NCBI RefSeq assembly: GCF_001907695.1
Contig: NZ_KV880638.1
Location: 1,364,882 to 1,428,881 of the forward strand
DNA length: 64,000 nucleotides
Reading direction: 5' to 3'
DNA from: Thalassospira sp. TSL5-1
GTDB lineage: Bacteria > Pseudomonadota > Alphaproteobacteria > Rhodospirillales > Thalassospiraceae
Made by a program: the position numbers and the translations under genes. This document shows positions 36,032-46,366 of this stretch, piece after piece. How positions within the stretch are numbered: the first letter of the stretch is position 1; every line of letters starts with the position of its first letter. The notes beneath the pieces were generated by a model that ran no database searches, had not been told where the DNA came from, and worked only from the letters and a program-made list of their open reading frames with translations.

Positions 36032-36226
36032 TTATTGCCAAAATTGGCGCATTGCCCAAATCGCCCCGACACAAATAACGGCTGCCACCAATCCGCCAAT
36101 CCTGAGCTGGGTTTCGGAAATTTCCTGCATCAGTTCCATAACCCGCTTCGCCCCGCGCGGAAACAGTGAATAAAACATTCCCTCCAGCGCGATTGCCAGA
36201 AGAATGGCGGTGGCGAGTTCTTTCAT
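36032..36226 (-). CDS. DUF2065 small membrane protein (YjeT-like)
   Basis: This is a 64-residue protein with two hydrophobic segments (residues 4-23 and 42-62). It matches the short DUF2065 family, whose E. coli member yjeT lies just after hflC. That synteny is repeated here, 77 nt downstream of hflC with a terminator hairpin between them. It probably lies in the inner membrane. No function is known. Confidence 0.85.
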   Translation of the reverse strand: MKELATAILLAIALEGMFYSLFPRGAKRVMELMQEISETQLRIGGLVAAVICVGAIWAMRQFWQ

Positions 36227-36263
36227 GGGGTTGGACGTTCCGTTTTTTATTTATGACTCAAAA

Positions 36264-36292
36264 GGGCGACCGGCAGAGTATGCCGGTCGCCC
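36264..36292 (-). terminator. Terminator between hflC and DUF2065
   Basis: GGGCGACCGGCA (36264-36275) pairs with TGCCGGTCGCCC (36281-36292). On the minus strand the stem is followed by CTTTTG, so it should end or reduce hflKC transcription before DUF2065. Confidence 0.75.
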
Positions 36293-36303
36293 TATCGATT
36301 TGT

Positions 36304-37176
36304 CTAGCGGCTTGCGCCGGGGTCTGACTGATTAAAGTACTTGAAGAATTCGGAATCCGGTGACAGCACCATCGTTGTCCCTGTATCGAGCGCCTCGCGA
36401 TAGGCCTGCAGCGAACGATAAAATTCGAAGAACTGTGCGTCTTTGTTGTAGGCCGCACCGAGAATTTTGTTTCGTTCCGCATCCCCTTCACCGCGCAGGG
36501 TTTCAGACTGGCGGCGGGCTTCGGCAAGGATTATGACTTTTTCGCGATCAGCATCGGCCTGGGTTTTGGATTTGATCTCTTCACCCTCGGCGCGCAGTTG
36601 CGATGCTTCGGCAATACGGGCTGAACGCATACGGTTATAAACCGCCTGCGAGGTTTCCTTGGGCAAGTCGGTACGACCGATACGCACATCGATCAGCTGA
36701 ACACCAAAATCCTTTGCCGGTTCAACCAGGGCTGCCTGGATTTTCTCCATGATGCGGGCCCGGTTGTCAGACAAAAGCGCGATCAGCGGTGACTGTGCCA
36801 GTTCACCCCGGATGACCGAGTTCAAACGCTGACCAAAAATCTGCACGAACTGTGCGGAATTGAGTGCACGTTTGCGGAACTGCAGCGGGTCAACAATCTT
36901 CCAGCGGGCGAAGCTGTCAATATTGACGCGCTTTTGATCCGACAGAAGAACCTGCTGTACCGGCGGGTCAAGGTCCAGGATACGGCGTTCGTAATATTCC
37001 ACATTCTGGATTGGCAGTTTGAAATGCAGCCCCGGATCGGAAATGGCCCGAACCGGATTACCGAACTGCAGCACCAGAGCCTGTTGGTCCTGACGGACCG
37101 TAAAGACAGACATGGAGCCGACAATCGCGACAATGACCAGAATAACGGCAGCGGCAATAAGTTTAGGGCTCCCCAT
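36304..37176 (-). CDS. hflC: FtsH protease modulator HflC
   Basis: This is a stomatin/prohibitin (SPFH) family protein, 290 residues. An N-terminal membrane helix (residues 7-24) anchors it with the bulk in the periplasm. The SPFH domain includes VRQDQQALVLQFGNPVRAI, LPIQNVEYYERRILDL and a coiled-coil region (about 195-250, rich in Glu/Arg, such as EGEEIKSKTQADADREKVII). With HflK it forms the large cage that encloses the FtsH protease. It starts where hflK stops, sharing one base. A shared membrane-quality role fits the degP gene downstream. Confidence 0.95.
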   Translation of the reverse strand: MGSPKLIAAAVILVIVAIVGSMSVFTVRQDQQALVLQFGNPVRAISDPGLHFKLPIQNVEYYERRILDLDPPVQQVLLSDQKRVNIDSFARWKIVDPLQFRKRALNSAQFVQIFGQRLNSVIRGELAQSPLIALLSDNRARIMEKIQAALVEPAKDFGVQLIDVRIGRTDLPKETSQAVYNRMRSARIAEASQLRAEGEEIKSKTQADADREKVIILAEARRQSETLRGEGDAERNKILGAAYNKDAQFFEFYRSLQAYREALDTGTTMVLSPDSEFFKYFNQSDPGASR

Positions 37177-38309
37177 CAGTTATTGCCTCCTGATTTCTGG
37201 GTGGCGGACTGTTTCTGGATTTCTGGAAGCGGCAGATAGGGCACAACGCCATTGCCGTCTTTCTGATCCAGAATGATCTTGGTGGACCCCTTAAGAACTT
37301 CTTGCAGGGTTTCGAGATACAGGCGGCGCTTGGTCACGTCTTTGGCGGTCAGATAGGAATTGTAAACCGATTCAAAACGTGCGGCTTCACCCTGTGCGTC
37401 TTTAACAACCTGATCTTTGTAAGCGCGTGCTTCCATGATCATGCGTTCGGCATTACCCTTGGCGCGCGGGATGATGTCGTTGCGATAGGCCAGTGCCTCG
37501 TTGCGTGAACGGTCACGGTCCTGGCGGGCACGCTGCACATCGTTGAACGCATCAATGACTTCTTTGGGCGGGTCCACTTTCTGCATTTTGACTTCAGAAA
37601 TGAAGATACCCGATTTGTAGCTGTCCAGAATGCTTTGCAGCAGGCTGCGTGTCTGTTCTTCAACCTGAACACGGCCTACCGTCAGGGCTTCTTCAAGGTC
37701 GGTTTTACCCACAACCTCGCGAATCGCACTTTCGGATGCCAGTTTGATGGTGGTTTCGGGATCCCGGATGTTGAACAGATAGGCCCCCGCGTCGCGGATA
37801 CGCCACTGCACCACATAATCGATATCGATGATGTTCTGATCACCGGTCAGCATCAGGCTTTCTTCGGGCACGTCACGGGTAGCGTTGGCGCCCATGCCTG
37901 AACCACGATAACCCACTTCGATCTGGTTGGTGCGTTCGACGTTTGGCGTGATGACTTCACCAATCGGTGCGGGGAGAAAATAGTTCAGGCCCGGACCGGT
38001 TGTGCCAACCCATTTGCCAAACAGAAGCGTAACCCCCTGTTCACCCGGCTGCACCCGGTAAAAACCGGTCAGAAGCCAAATGCCGATAATGGCGAGGCCA
38101 ATCAGGACAATGCCCTTGGCACCACCGCCACCGCCCGGAAACATCTTTTTTAAGCGTTCCTGGCCTTTGCGAATCATTTCATCCAGATCGGGCGGCGTGC
38201 TGCCACCTCCGTTCCCGCCTGAAGGACGTTTTCCCCACGGGTTCTGGCCGCCTTTATTGCCGCCGCCATTACCCCAGGGGCCACCGCCCCCTTGCGAATT
38301 CCATGGCAT
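37176..38309 (-). CDS. hflK: FtsH protease modulator HflK
   Basis: The partner of HflC, 377 residues, with a Gly/Asn/Pro-rich N-terminal cytoplasmic tail (residues 1-50, WGNGGGNKGGQNPWG), a membrane helix (about 65-83), and an SPFH domain with PGEQGVTLLFGKWV, DIDYVVQWRIRDAGAYLFNI and a long charged coiled coil (RQDRDRSRNEALAYRNDIIP). The start is set at ATG 38309, in front of which GGAGGGGAAG is well placed. A longer upstream frame is unlikely. Divergent from mrp. Confidence 0.94.
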   Translation of the reverse strand: MPWNSQGGGGPWGNGGGNKGGQNPWGKRPSGGNGGGSTPPDLDEMIRKGQERLKKMFPGGGGGAKGIVLIGLAIIGIWLLTGFYRVQPGEQGVTLLFGKWVGTTGPGLNYFLPAPIGEVITPNVERTNQIEVGYRGSGMGANATRDVPEESLMLTGDQNIIDIDYVVQWRIRDAGAYLFNIRDPETTIKLASESAIREVVGKTDLEEALTVGRVQVEEQTRSLLQSILDSYKSGIFISEVKMQKVDPPKEVIDAFNDVQRARQDRDRSRNEALAYRNDIIPRAKGNAERMIMEARAYKDQVVKDAQGEAARFESVYNSYLTAKDVTKRRLYLETLQEVLKGSTKIILDQKDGNGVVPYLPLPEIQKQSATQKSGGNN

Positions 38310-38457
38310 CGAGTGTCTTCCCCTCCTTGCCGTTCGGTGTTTCTCTTTGATTACCCGGCTCTTCCGCCTTATATGACAGCTAGCCGCGCAAAACAACGAT
38401 AGGCACCCACATGTCCCAACTGATCAAGGACATAAGCCGAAAATCGGAGACCGCAAC

Positions 38458-39696
38458 ATGAACTCGCTCACTCGCGACACAATCCTTGAGGCCCTAAAAG
38501 GCGTTACCGATCCCGCTGACGGTAAGAATATCGTTGAAAAAGGTATGGTGCAAGGTATTGATATTAATGGTGAAAACGTAATCGTCATGATTGGTGTTGA
38601 TCCCGAACGGGGTCCGGCACTGGAAGATTTGCGCCAGAATGCGGAGCGTGCGGTAAATGGTGTGAACGGGGTCACAGCAGCCCGTGTCGCACTGACAGCC
38701 GAACGCCAGAGCACCCCGGGGGCTGCAAAGTCGGCGGGTTCTGCCGCGTCGGGCGGTCACGGGCATTCCCATTCGCATGGTCATTCTCACAGTCATTCAC
38801 CTGCTTCTGGCGGGCAGGGCGCACGCGCGGCAGGAGCACCAGGTGCACAAGGCGGTGGGCAGCGTCCGCTTGACCTGGGTGCCATTCGCTCTGTCGTGAC
38901 CGTGGCGTCGGGCAAGGGCGGTGTAGGCAAATCGACCACATCGGTCAATCTGGCCCTGTCGCTGGCCCGGCAGGGGTTAAACGTTGGCCTGCTGGATGCC
39001 GATATTTACGGGCCGTCATTGCCGCGCATGATGGGCCTTCGCACCGCCAAGCCGACCCATTCGTCAAAGGAAGGCAAAATCACCCCGCCCAGTGCCTTTG
39101 GCATCAAAATCATGTCGATCGGTTTCATGATTGATGAGGAACAGCCGGTGATCTGGCGCGGGCCGATGGCGATGGGCGCACTGGAACAGCTTTTGCGTGA
39201 TACCGACTGGGGTGAACTGGACGTGCTGGTGGTCGATATGCCGCCGGGCACCGGCGACATTCAGCTTTCAATGGCGCAGCGCGTGCCGGTGACGGGTGCG
39301 ATTATTGTCTCCACCCCGCAGGATGTGGCCTTGCTGGATGCCCGCAAGGGTTTGAACATGTTCCGCAAGGTCAATGTGCCGATTTTCGGCCTGATCGAGA
39401 ATATGAGCTATTATCAGTGCCCCAATTGCGGCCATGTAGACCATGTGTTTGATCATGGCGGGGCCCATAAGGCAGCCGATGAACTAGGGGTGCCGTTCCT
39501 GGGTGAAATTCCGCTGGACCTTAAAATCCGCCTGGGCGCGGATGAAGGCAAACCGATTATCGAGACCGACCCGGACGGGGCCCATTCACAGGCCTATGCC
39601 AATATCGCCCGTCAGATTGCGGCCTCGATTGACGAACAGGTTGGCCCGAAAACCAAACCGAAGAAAAGCCTGTTTCCGAAAATCAGCTTCCGTTAA
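38458..39696 (+). CDS. Mrp/NBP35 (ApbC) family iron-sulfur carrier ATPase
   Basis: A 412-residue P-loop ATPase that carries Fe-S clusters to apoproteins. It has an N-terminal MIP18/DUF59 domain (about 1-80), a His-rich linker (seven His in H101-H113, alternating Gly/Ser), the deviant Walker A GKGGVGKST at about 152-160, DADIYGPSLPRMMG, VDMPPGTGDIQL, and the C-terminal CxxC (C321 and C324 in YYQCPNCGH) that binds the bridging cluster. The linker is longer and more metal-binding-like than typical. It is divergent from hflK and convergent with purL, with a strong terminator between. Confidence 0.95.
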   Translation: MNSLTRDTILEALKGVTDPADGKNIVEKGMVQGIDINGENVIVMIGVDPERGPALEDLRQNAERAVNGVNGVTAARVALTAERQSTPGAAKSAGSAASGGHGHSHSHGHSHSHSPASGGQGARAAGAPGAQGGGQRPLDLGAIRSVVTVASGKGGVGKSTTSVNLALSLARQGLNVGLLDADIYGPSLPRMMGLRTAKPTHSSKEGKITPPSAFGIKIMSIGFMIDEEQPVIWRGPMAMGALEQLLRDTDWGELDVLVVDMPPGTGDIQLSMAQRVPVTGAIIVSTPQDVALLDARKGLNMFRKVNVPIFGLIENMSYYQCPNCGHVDHVFDHGGAHKAADELGVPFLGEIPLDLKIRLGADEGKPIIETDPDGAHSQAYANIARQIAASIDEQVGPKTKPKKSLFPKISFR

Positions 39697-39708
39697 TAGC
39701 CAAAGAAA

Positions 39709-39737
39709 ACCCCGCCGGGCGCATGCACGGCGGGGTT
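39709..39737. terminator. Bidirectional terminator between mrp and purL
   Basis: AACCCCGCCG (39709-39718) pairs with CGGCGGGGTT (39728-39737). On the minus strand it is followed by TTCTTT. It lies between convergent genes. Confidence 0.8.
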
Positions 39738-39772
39738 CATTTTCGGGCTGAAAACAGTCAGGTCATGCCTGA

Positions 39773-41965
39773 TCAGTTGATGGTCGCTGCCATGTAATTG
39801 GGCATCCAGCCTTCATGAACATTGCGCAGATCGGCAAGTTCGATGGCGTCTTCACCTTCGATGGTGATGGCGCTACCGCCTGCATTACCCACAATCACGG
39901 CACTGACATTGGCACTGGCGGCGGCATTCAGCACGCTGTCGGGGTCGCGGGTGGCAACCACGTAACGGGCCTGGTCTTCACCAAACAGCCAGGCGATTTC
40001 ACTGCCCTGTTCAGGCAAATGCACATCCGCTCCGACATTGCCAGCCAGGCACATTTCGGCAATGGCGACCAGCAGGCCACCATCGGAAACGTCGTGGCAG
40101 GTGCGCACCAGATTGGTTTCAATCAGGCCACGTACCAAGCTGCCAACACGTTTTTCCGCATCAAGATCAACCGGCGGCGGGCTGCCTGCTTCGCGATTTT
40201 CGATGTTTTTCAGATAAACCGACTGGCCCAGTTCCCCGGTGGCGGTGCCCAGCATGATCAAAACCGCATCCTTGGCTTTCAGGCTGATGGTTGCCATGCG
40301 GCCCACATTTGCCAGCAGGCCAACACCGCCAATGGCCGGGGTTGGCAGAATGCCTTCGCCATTGGTTTCGTTATACAGCGAGACGTTCCCCGACACGACC
40401 GGGAAATCCAGTGCGATGCAGGCTTCGCCAATGCCCTTACAGGCGCCAACGAACTGCCCCATGATGCGCGGACGCTCCGGATTGCCGAAATTCATATTAT
40501 CCGTAATTGCCAGTGGCTTTGCGCCAACAGCCGTCAGGTTGCGGTAGGCTTCGGCAACGGCTTGTTTGCCACCTTCAACCGGGTCTGCCTTAACATAACG
40601 CGGCGTACAGTCGGTGGTTACCGCCAGGCCCTTGTTGGTTTCGTGAACACGGACAACAGCCGCATCCCCGCCCGGGCGAACAATGGTATCACCCATGACC
40701 ATGTGGTCATATTGTTCCCAAATCCAGCGGCGCGATGCCAGATCCGGCGAACCCATCAGGGTTTTCAGGGCTTCGCTGTGCGGCATTTTCTGTTCGATGC
40801 TGGCAGGATCAATGCGGTCCTGTTTCGGGGTTTCTTCCCACGGACGGTCATATTCCGGGGATGCTTCGGCCAGCGGATCAATCGGCAGGTCGCCAGCAAC
40901 GTCGCCATGCCACATCAGGGTCATGCGCTTGCTGTCGGTCAGCTTGCCGATCACGGCAAAGTCCAGTTCCCATTTGTCGAAAATCGCCTTGGCGGCGTCT
41001 TCGCAACCGGGTTTCAGAACCATCAGCATGCGTTCCTGCGATTCTGAGAGCATCAGCTCATAGGGCGTCATGCCTTCTTCACGCATCGGGACTTTATCAA
41101 GCCACAATTCAACGCCAACACCGCCCTTTGATGCCATTTCAAACGAGGACGAGGTCAGACCCGCTGCCCCCATATCCTGAATGGCGACAATCATGTCGGT
41201 TGCCATCAGTTCCAGGCAGGCTTCCAGCAGCAGTTTTTCGGTAAATGGATCGCCAACCTGAACGGTCGGGCGTTTTTCTTCCGAGGCATCGTCAAATTCG
41301 GCCGAGGCCATTGTCGCCCCGTGAATGCCGTCACGCCCGGTTTTGGAACCGACATACACCACCGGGTTGCCAACGCCTGCGGCAGCCGAATAGAAAATAT
41401 TATTGGTATCGGCAAGGCCGACCGTCATGGCATTGACAAGGATGTTGCCATTATAGGACGGATGGAAATTGGTTTCCCCGCCCACAGTGGGCACACCCAT
41501 GCAGTTGCCATAACCGCCAATCCCTTCGACCACGCCCGACAGAAGATGGCGGGTTTTGGGATGTTCCGGCGCGCCAAAACGCAGGGCATTCAGGTTGGCA
41601 ATTGGCCGCGCGCCCATGGTGAACACGTCGCGCATGATGCCGCCAACACCCGTTGCCGCCCCCTGATAGGGTTCGATAAAGGACGGGTGATTGTGGCTTT
41701 CCATTTTGAAAACAGCAGCCTGACCGTGGCCAATGTCAATGACACCAGCATTTTCGCCCGGGCCCTGGATCACCCAGGGGGCCTTGGTCGGCAGGGTTTT
41801 GAGCCATTTTTTCGAGGATTTATACGAGCAATGCTCCGACCACATGACCGAAAAAATACCCAGTTCGGTCAGGTTCGGCTCACGCCCCATGATGTCGAGA
41901 ACCAGTTTGTATTCGTCGTCGGTCAGGCCGTGGCTTTTGATAACGTCCGGGGTGATCTCGCTCAT
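39773..41965 (-). CDS. purL: Phosphoribosylformylglycinamidine synthase subunit PurL
   Basis: PurL is the catalytic subunit of FGAM synthase (purine step 4), here the 730-residue small type that requires PurS and PurQ. Family segments include [43 protein letters not shown] at the N-terminus, [44 protein letters not shown], and VSDGGL in the C-terminal half. It starts at ATG 41965, overlapping the purQ stop by 4 nt (ATGA), so it is translationally coupled. It is the last gene of the purC-S-Q-L cluster. Confidence 0.97.
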   Translation of the reverse strand: MSEITPDVIKSHGLTDDEYKLVLDIMGREPNLTELGIFSVMWSEHCSYKSSKKWLKTLPTKAPWVIQGPGENAGVIDIGHGQAAVFKMESHNHPSFIEPYQGAATGVGGIMRDVFTMGARPIANLNALRFGAPEHPKTRHLLSGVVEGIGGYGNCMGVPTVGGETNFHPSYNGNILVNAMTVGLADTNNIFYSAAAGVGNPVVYVGSKTGRDGIHGATMASAEFDDASEEKRPTVQVGDPFTEKLLLEACLELMATDMIVAIQDMGAAGLTSSSFEMASKGGVGVELWLDKVPMREEGMTPYELMLSESQERMLMVLKPGCEDAAKAIFDKWELDFAVIGKLTDSKRMTLMWHGDVAGDLPIDPLAEASPEYDRPWEETPKQDRIDPASIEQKMPHSEALKTLMGSPDLASRRWIWEQYDHMVMGDTIVRPGGDAAVVRVHETNKGLAVTTDCTPRYVKADPVEGGKQAVAEAYRNLTAVGAKPLAITDNMNFGNPERPRIMGQFVGACKGIGEACIALDFPVVSGNVSLYNETNGEGILPTPAIGGVGLLANVGRMATISLKAKDAVLIMLGTATGELGQSVYLKNIENREAGSPPPVDLDAEKRVGSLVRGLIETNLVRTCHDVSDGGLLVAIAEMCLAGNVGADVHLPEQGSEIAWLFGEDQARYVVATRDPDSVLNAAASANVSAVIVGNAGGSAITIEGEDAIELADLRNVHEGWMPNYMAATIN

Positions 41966-42651
41966 GCCAGCGCCTCCAACAGCGAATCAAACATCATTGC
42001 ACCATGTGTGCCGCGATGCAGCGGCTCGATTACCCGTTCAGGGTGCGGCATCAGGCCGAAAATGCGGCGTTCTTCATCAACGATACCGGCGATGTTGTTG
42101 ACGGAACCATTGATATTGGCTTCATCGGTGGCATTGCCGTCGGCGTCGGTGTAACGCAGCACAACCTGGCCTTCACCTTCCAGGCGCTTTACGGTTTGGG
42201 CATCGGCAAAATAATTGCCGTCATGGTGGGCAACCGGAATGCGGATCACCTCGCCATTATTGTAATGGTGGGTAAAGATGGTATCGGTGGTTTCCACCCG
42301 CAGGGTTACATCCTTGCAGATGAATTTAAGATCGCGGTTGCGCATCAATGCACCAGGCAGAAGACCCGCTTCGATGAGGATCTGGAAGCCGTTGCAAATG
42401 CCAAGAACCGGCGTGCCCGCCTTTGCCGCAGCCACAACGGCGCGCATGATCGGGCTGTTGGCGGCCATTGCCCCACAGCGCAAATAGTCACCATAGGAAA
42501 AACCGCCCGGAAGCACGATCAGGTCGGTTTTCGGTAGGTCGGTTTCCCGGTGCCATACCATGTGAGGTGCGGTACCCATGCGTTTTTGCAGGGCTACCTG
42601 AACATCCCGGTCGCAATTGGAACCGGGGAATACGATTACGGCAGCTTTCAC
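41962..42651 (-). CDS. purQ: Phosphoribosylformylglycinamidine synthase subunit PurQ (glutamine amidotransferase)
   Basis: A 229-residue class I amidotransferase that releases ammonia for PurL. The nucleophile motif [19 protein letters not shown] and the start [15 protein letters not shown] are typical. The C-terminal PHPERV supplies the catalytic His and Glu. It overlaps purL by 4 nt and follows purS after 64 nt. Confidence 0.97.
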   Translation of the reverse strand: MKAAVIVFPGSNCDRDVQVALQKRMGTAPHMVWHRETDLPKTDLIVLPGGFSYGDYLRCGAMAANSPIMRAVVAAAKAGTPVLGICNGFQILIEAGLLPGALMRNRDLKFICKDVTLRVETTDTIFTHHYNNGEVIRIPVAHHDGNYFADAQTVKRLEGEGQVVLRYTDADGNATDEANINGSVNNIAGIVDEERRIFGLMPHPERVIEPLHRGTHGAMMFDSLLEALA

Positions 42652-42715
42652 TGGCCAATCTCCCTTTTTGGCGGGCTGGGGTGCTTGTGGCAGCCTCCGA
42701 CCCGTCGTTTCCGGT

Positions 42716-42958
42716 TCACGCGACGATGTCGATGTCGTAATTTTCGATCACCGTATTGGCGAGCAGCTTTTCACACATTTCCTTAACGTCGCTGCGGGCT
42801 TTTTCCACGTCTGTTCCTTCAAGTTCAAGTTCGATGAACTTGCCCTGGCGGACATCTTCGACGCCGGCAAATCCCAGGCCCTGCAGGGCATGATGAACTG
42901 CCTTGCCCTGCGGATCGAGGACACCGTTTTTCAGGGTGACATGAACACGTGCTTTCAC
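42716..42958 (-). CDS. purS: Phosphoribosylformylglycinamidine synthase subunit PurS
   Basis: An 80-residue protein that bridges PurL and PurQ. The sequence [20 protein letters not shown] and the end VIENYDIDI are family hallmarks. The start is GTG 42958, with a strong AAGGAG nearby. An in-frame upstream extension is unlikely. It lies 124 nt downstream of purC. Confidence 0.95.
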   Translation of the reverse strand: MKARVHVTLKNGVLDPQGKAVHHALQGLGFAGVEDVRQGKFIELELEGTDVEKARSDVKEMCEKLLANTVIENYDIDIVA

Positions 42959-43082
42959 GAGAAGCTCCTTGCTTGGTTCGCATTCGCCAGAGGCGATCGT
43001 CAATTGATATCGGACTGTGCCGGTCGTACCACCGAGCCGGCGCAAATAAGATCAGGGCCGCGCAAGCGCGGCCCCGGGGCAA

Positions 43083-43847
43083 TCACGTTGTCGCGTCTTT
43101 GTTCAGCGACTCTATTTCGGCGGATTCAGGCAGCACACCCAAGCGGCGCGCGACTTCCTGATAGGCCTCTTCAACACCACCCAGGTCGCGGCGGAAGCGG
43201 TCCTTGTCCATTTTTTCGTTGGTAATGGCATCCCACAGACGGCAATTATCGGGGCTGAATTCGTCAGCCAAAACAAGCTGCGAGAATTCGTTATCGAAGA
43301 TGCGGCCAAATTCCAGTTTGAAATCAACCAGTTTCAGGCCAATGCCGCGCATCAGACCACAAAGGTAATCGTTGATGCGCAGGGAATAACCAACAATTTC
43401 CTCAAGCTCTTCGGGCGAAGCCCAGCCCAGAGCGAGAACATGTTCGTCAGATACCAGCGGATCCCCAAGATCGTCGTCTTTGTAATAAAACTCGACAATC
43501 GGGCGCGGCAGCTTCATGCCTTCTTCCAGGCCAAGGCGCTTTGCCATCGAACCGGCACAGATATTGCGCACCACAACTTCGATCGGCACGATTTCAACTT
43601 TGCGAACAAGCTGTTCGCGCATGTTGAGGCGGCGGATGAAATGGGTGGGAATACCGATTTCAGCCAGGCGGTGCATCACGAATTCGGTGATCATATTGTT
43701 CAGAACACCCTTGCCGGCGATCGTGCCGCGCTTCTGGGCGTTGAATGCGGTTGCGTCATCCTTGAAATACTGGATGATCGTGCCCGGTTCGGTACCTTCG
43801 TACAAAACCTTGGCTTTGCCCTCGTAAATCGGCCGTTTTCTCGACAT
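43083..43847 (-). CDS. purC: SAICAR synthetase
   Basis: PurC joins CAIR with aspartate using ATP (purine step 7). The 254-residue protein begins [18 protein letters not shown] ([19 protein letters not shown]) and has [22 protein letters not shown], and the [12 protein letters not shown] and [12 protein letters not shown] motifs. It is the first gene of the minus-strand purine cluster. Its promoter should be in 43848-44068, shared in part with the next minus-strand gene. No purine riboswitch was seen there. Confidence 0.97.
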   Translation of the reverse strand: MSRKRPIYEGKAKVLYEGTEPGTIIQYFKDDATAFNAQKRGTIAGKGVLNNMITEFVMHRLAEIGIPTHFIRRLNMREQLVRKVEIVPIEVVVRNICAGSMAKRLGLEEGMKLPRPIVEFYYKDDDLGDPLVSDEHVLALGWASPEELEEIVGYSLRINDYLCGLMRGIGLKLVDFKLEFGRIFDNEFSQLVLADEFSPDNCRLWDAITNEKMDKDRFRRDLGGVEEAYQEVARRLGVLPESAEIESLNKDATT

Positions 43848-44068
43848 CTGGCGGGATCTTTCACATTTTGGCAGTTAGGCCAGCACCTGGCACCCGGAAA
43901 CGCCCTTCCTATAGCAGTGCTGGCACGGAAACTCAATTGTCGCGTAAACACTATTTACGCAGGTTTGATAATCAAATTCTGCATTGATTGTCTTAGGGGA
44001 TTCTCCGGGCAATTGCGGTTATTTCAAGCTGTTTTACACGCCAGGCCCCTATTTTACGCGCCTTGCGC

Positions 44069-44848
44069 CTATAATGCCACTGGCTGGAACGCAACCCGGT
44101 CAGGTTGACCATTGGCAAACAGCCAGACAGGGCGACGGGGCAGCTCGTTTTCGCTGGTCGGAATGGCGGGCAGACCGATTAGCGAGGAACAAACTGTTTC
44201 AAAACCGATATTGCTGCGTACCAGCATGGCATCGGCGCGAATGTCGTGATGGTCAAGGTCGGGCGGCAAAATGCCGGTATCGGCCATCAGGGCCTGCCAG
44301 GCAAACCAGTCGTCGGCTTCGGGGTTGGGGATGGGGGCATTGATAAACCGGGGCAGATTGCGCGCCGTGCGCTCGCTGTTTTTGGTGTCGTTGATGTCAT
44401 GGGCTGTGAGGATGGAAAAACCTTCGGGGATTTCATGAATGTCAATTTTGCCGTCACCGCGATTGGCGAGCCAATAGGCATCGCGGTTATCGGTAATTAC
44501 CATGTTAAACGGTCGGTAGGCATTGCCATCGAGCCGGGCCAGGGCCTGGGCGGCATCAATGGCATCGGCGTGATCCAGAGCCTCGAGCGGCAATTCCCCA
44601 CGCGACCGTTTGTCTTTGGCCGGGCCAAGGGTGCCATAGCGGTTGAGCACGGCGGCAACAACACCATCCTCGTTGATGCCAAGCCAGGTGCCTCCGCCAA
44701 GCTCGTCCAGCCCGGCGACCACGTCGGGGCGGTCATCCCAGTGGCGGGCAGGGGCCAGCCAGGGACGGGTTTTCATTTCGTCGCGGTTGGCACCAATAAG
44801 GACCGGCCATTCGTGATCGGGGCGGCGTAAAATAATGACTGTACACAT
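44069..44848 (-). CDS. NRDE family protein (TANGO2-like)
   Basis: A 259-residue protein with the N-terminal MCTVIILRRP and the NRDE motif (IGANRDEMKTRP) that define the NRDE/TANGO2 family. Cys2 could act as an N-terminal nucleophile as in Ntn hydrolases. The eukaryotic member TANGO2 has been linked to heme or lipid handling, but bacterial function is unsettled. The start at 44848 makes Cys residue 2. It is adjacent to purC on the same strand with 221 nt between. Confidence 0.85.
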   Translation of the reverse strand: MCTVIILRRPDHEWPVLIGANRDEMKTRPWLAPARHWDDRPDVVAGLDELGGGTWLGINEDGVVAAVLNRYGTLGPAKDKRSRGELPLEALDHADAIDAAQALARLDGNAYRPFNMVITDNRDAYWLANRGDGKIDIHEIPEGFSILTAHDINDTKNSERTARNLPRFINAPIPNPEADDWFAWQALMADTGILPPDLDHHDIRADAMLVRSNIGFETVCSSLIGLPAIPTSENELPRRPVWLFANGQPDRVAFQPVAL

Positions 44849-45017
44849 GTTCCAAATCAAAGCCGTTGCGGGTACTATTTGTCAAACTGAAAAGAAAAGG
44901 CCGTTTATGGATCTGTGCCCTTGCAAGGGCAAACCAGGTTTCGTGCAGAAAGATATACCGCATGCTATATAGCCGGTGTTGTCTTTCTTGCCAGGCACAA
45001 CGGAAAGGGAAGCGACC

Positions 45018-45332
45018 ATGACTGGAATATCTGACCGTGAACGCGGGTTTGAAGCCAAATACAGCTTTGACCTGGAACAGAATTTCCGTGTTGAAGCCCA
45101 TTTGTATAAATTACTGGCGCAATGGGCCGCTGCCGAGATGGGCATGGATGATGACAAATCAGCGCAGTACGCCAACGAGATTATTGGTGCGGTTGTTGCC
45201 AACCCGCGCGATAATGGTGTTGTCGTAACGATTTTGGCAGACTTCGCCCGCCACAATATTGATATGACCGTTTCGCAGGTCACAGCCAAACTGGAAGAGT
45301 TACGTCCCCAGGCGCGCGCCGAAATACTTTAG
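45018..45332 (+). CDS. DUF1476 protein (alphaproteobacterial F1-ATPase zeta subunit family)
   Basis: A 104-residue protein of the DUF1476 family, whose Paracoccus member is the zeta subunit that inhibits F1-ATPase by inserting its N-terminal segment into the rotor interface. MTGISDRERGFEAKYSFDLE is the signature, and ISDRERGFEAKY at the N-terminus is the inhibitory region. AAAGGGAAG precedes ATG 45018. An upstream in-frame start adds 14 residues and is unlikely. In many relatives it is a neighbour of purC, as here. Confidence 0.9.
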   Translation: MTGISDRERGFEAKYSFDLEQNFRVEAHLYKLLAQWAAAEMGMDDDKSAQYANEIIGAVVANPRDNGVVVTILADFARHNIDMTVSQVTAKLEELRPQARAEIL

Positions 45333-45549
45333 AATAACCATAAAAGTTGTCTGATTTGGCGTGATTAATCGATAAAGTTGCGCAAAAGGCGTCAAATGAG
45401 CCAGTTGTTATTTGCAAACTTTAGAAGGCTCGCATATTCTGTCCATATGGTCAGTTTTGATTGGTATTGTTGCTGAAAAAGTTACAATATTTGAATGTTA
45501 TACGGTTTGGGGCAAGATGCCTCGCATCCGCTAGAGAAAGGCGAGAATT

Positions 45550-46230
45550 TTGCGTATCCTTCTTGCAGATGATCACGATCTGGTCCGTGAAGCGTTATCC
45601 CTGTTGTTTCAACAGTATTTTGATGCTTGCGAAGTTGTCGAGGCTGGCGCACTTGAGCCCGCACTCGAACGTATTGATCCAGAGAATCCGTTTGACCTGA
45701 TCCTGCTTGATTTGCGAATGCCGGGCATGAATGGCCTTGAGGGCCTGAAGCTCACGATTGAGAAAGTTGGTGCTGATGTGCCTGTGGTCCTGCTTTCAGG
45801 GGCCTATAATGGTGAAGATGTTCGTCACGCCATTGAAAACGGGGCACATGGCTTTATTCCCAAAACATTGCGCGGCGAAGCCCTGGCAAATGCCATCCGG
45901 CTGGTGCTGGCAGGGGAAAAATACCTGCCGTCCAGCATCCTGACCAACTTTGCCGAAGGTTTTGGCAACAATAGCGAGGGTGGTTCGGGCCGTCATGCCG
46001 GTCAGTTTGGCAGTGACGGTGATTTCGCCAGCCTGACCCCGCGTGAGCGCGAAGTGCTGGCCTTGCTCTCGGAAGGGCGGCCGAACAAGGATATTGCCCG
46101 CCATCTTGATTTGCGCGAAATCACGGTGAAATACCACCTAAAAAACGTTTATCGGAAGCTGCATGTGTCCAATCGGGCGCAGGCGGTAAAAATTGCGCTG
46201 GAAGATATGGCGCGATCGGGTTCTTTGTAG
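45550..46230 (+). CDS. NarL/FixJ-type response regulator (REC-LuxR HTH)
   Basis: A 226-residue regulator with the pocket at LLADDHDLV (residues 4-12), phospho-acceptor D54 (LLDLRMPGMNG) and the K in FIPKTL. The LuxR HTH is at about 160-215 (LTPREREVLALLSEGRPNKD). It is a close relative of the regulator at 5566 and shares the stretch around LVLAGEKYLPSSIL. It starts with TTG at 45550, preceded by GAGAAAGGCGAG, which matters for its translation rate. No kinase is adjacent, so its partner is unknown. Confidence 0.9.
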   Translation: MRILLADDHDLVREALSLLFQQYFDACEVVEAGALEPALERIDPENPFDLILLDLRMPGMNGLEGLKLTIEKVGADVPVVLLSGAYNGEDVRHAIENGAHGFIPKTLRGEALANAIRLVLAGEKYLPSSILTNFAEGFGNNSEGGSGRHAGQFGSDGDFASLTPREREVLALLSEGRPNKDIARHLDLREITVKYHLKNVYRKLHVSNRAQAVKIALEDMARSGSL

Positions 46231-46268
46231 TATTCCTGAAAAAGGCAGCGGTGTTTAAACACGTTGCG

Positions 46269-46299
46269 AACCGGTCCGTAAGTGCGGACCGGTTTTTTT
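46269..46299 (+). terminator. Intrinsic terminator after response regulator
   Basis: AACCGGTCCG (46269-46278) pairs with CGGACCGGTT (46285-46294), followed by a T run to 46299. Confidence 0.9.
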
Positions 46300-46366
46300 G
46301 TTTTTTGCTGTTGTTTCCCTCGAGCCATCACGGGGTATTTCCCGCTTAACGAGGTAGAAAGCCAAC

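Noticed and set aside
39815..41047. Long plus-strand ORF opposite purL
   Set aside because: Antisense shadow of purL.
42959..44068. A purine riboswitch upstream of purC or purS
   Set aside because: No conserved three-way junction pattern could be seen in the gaps.
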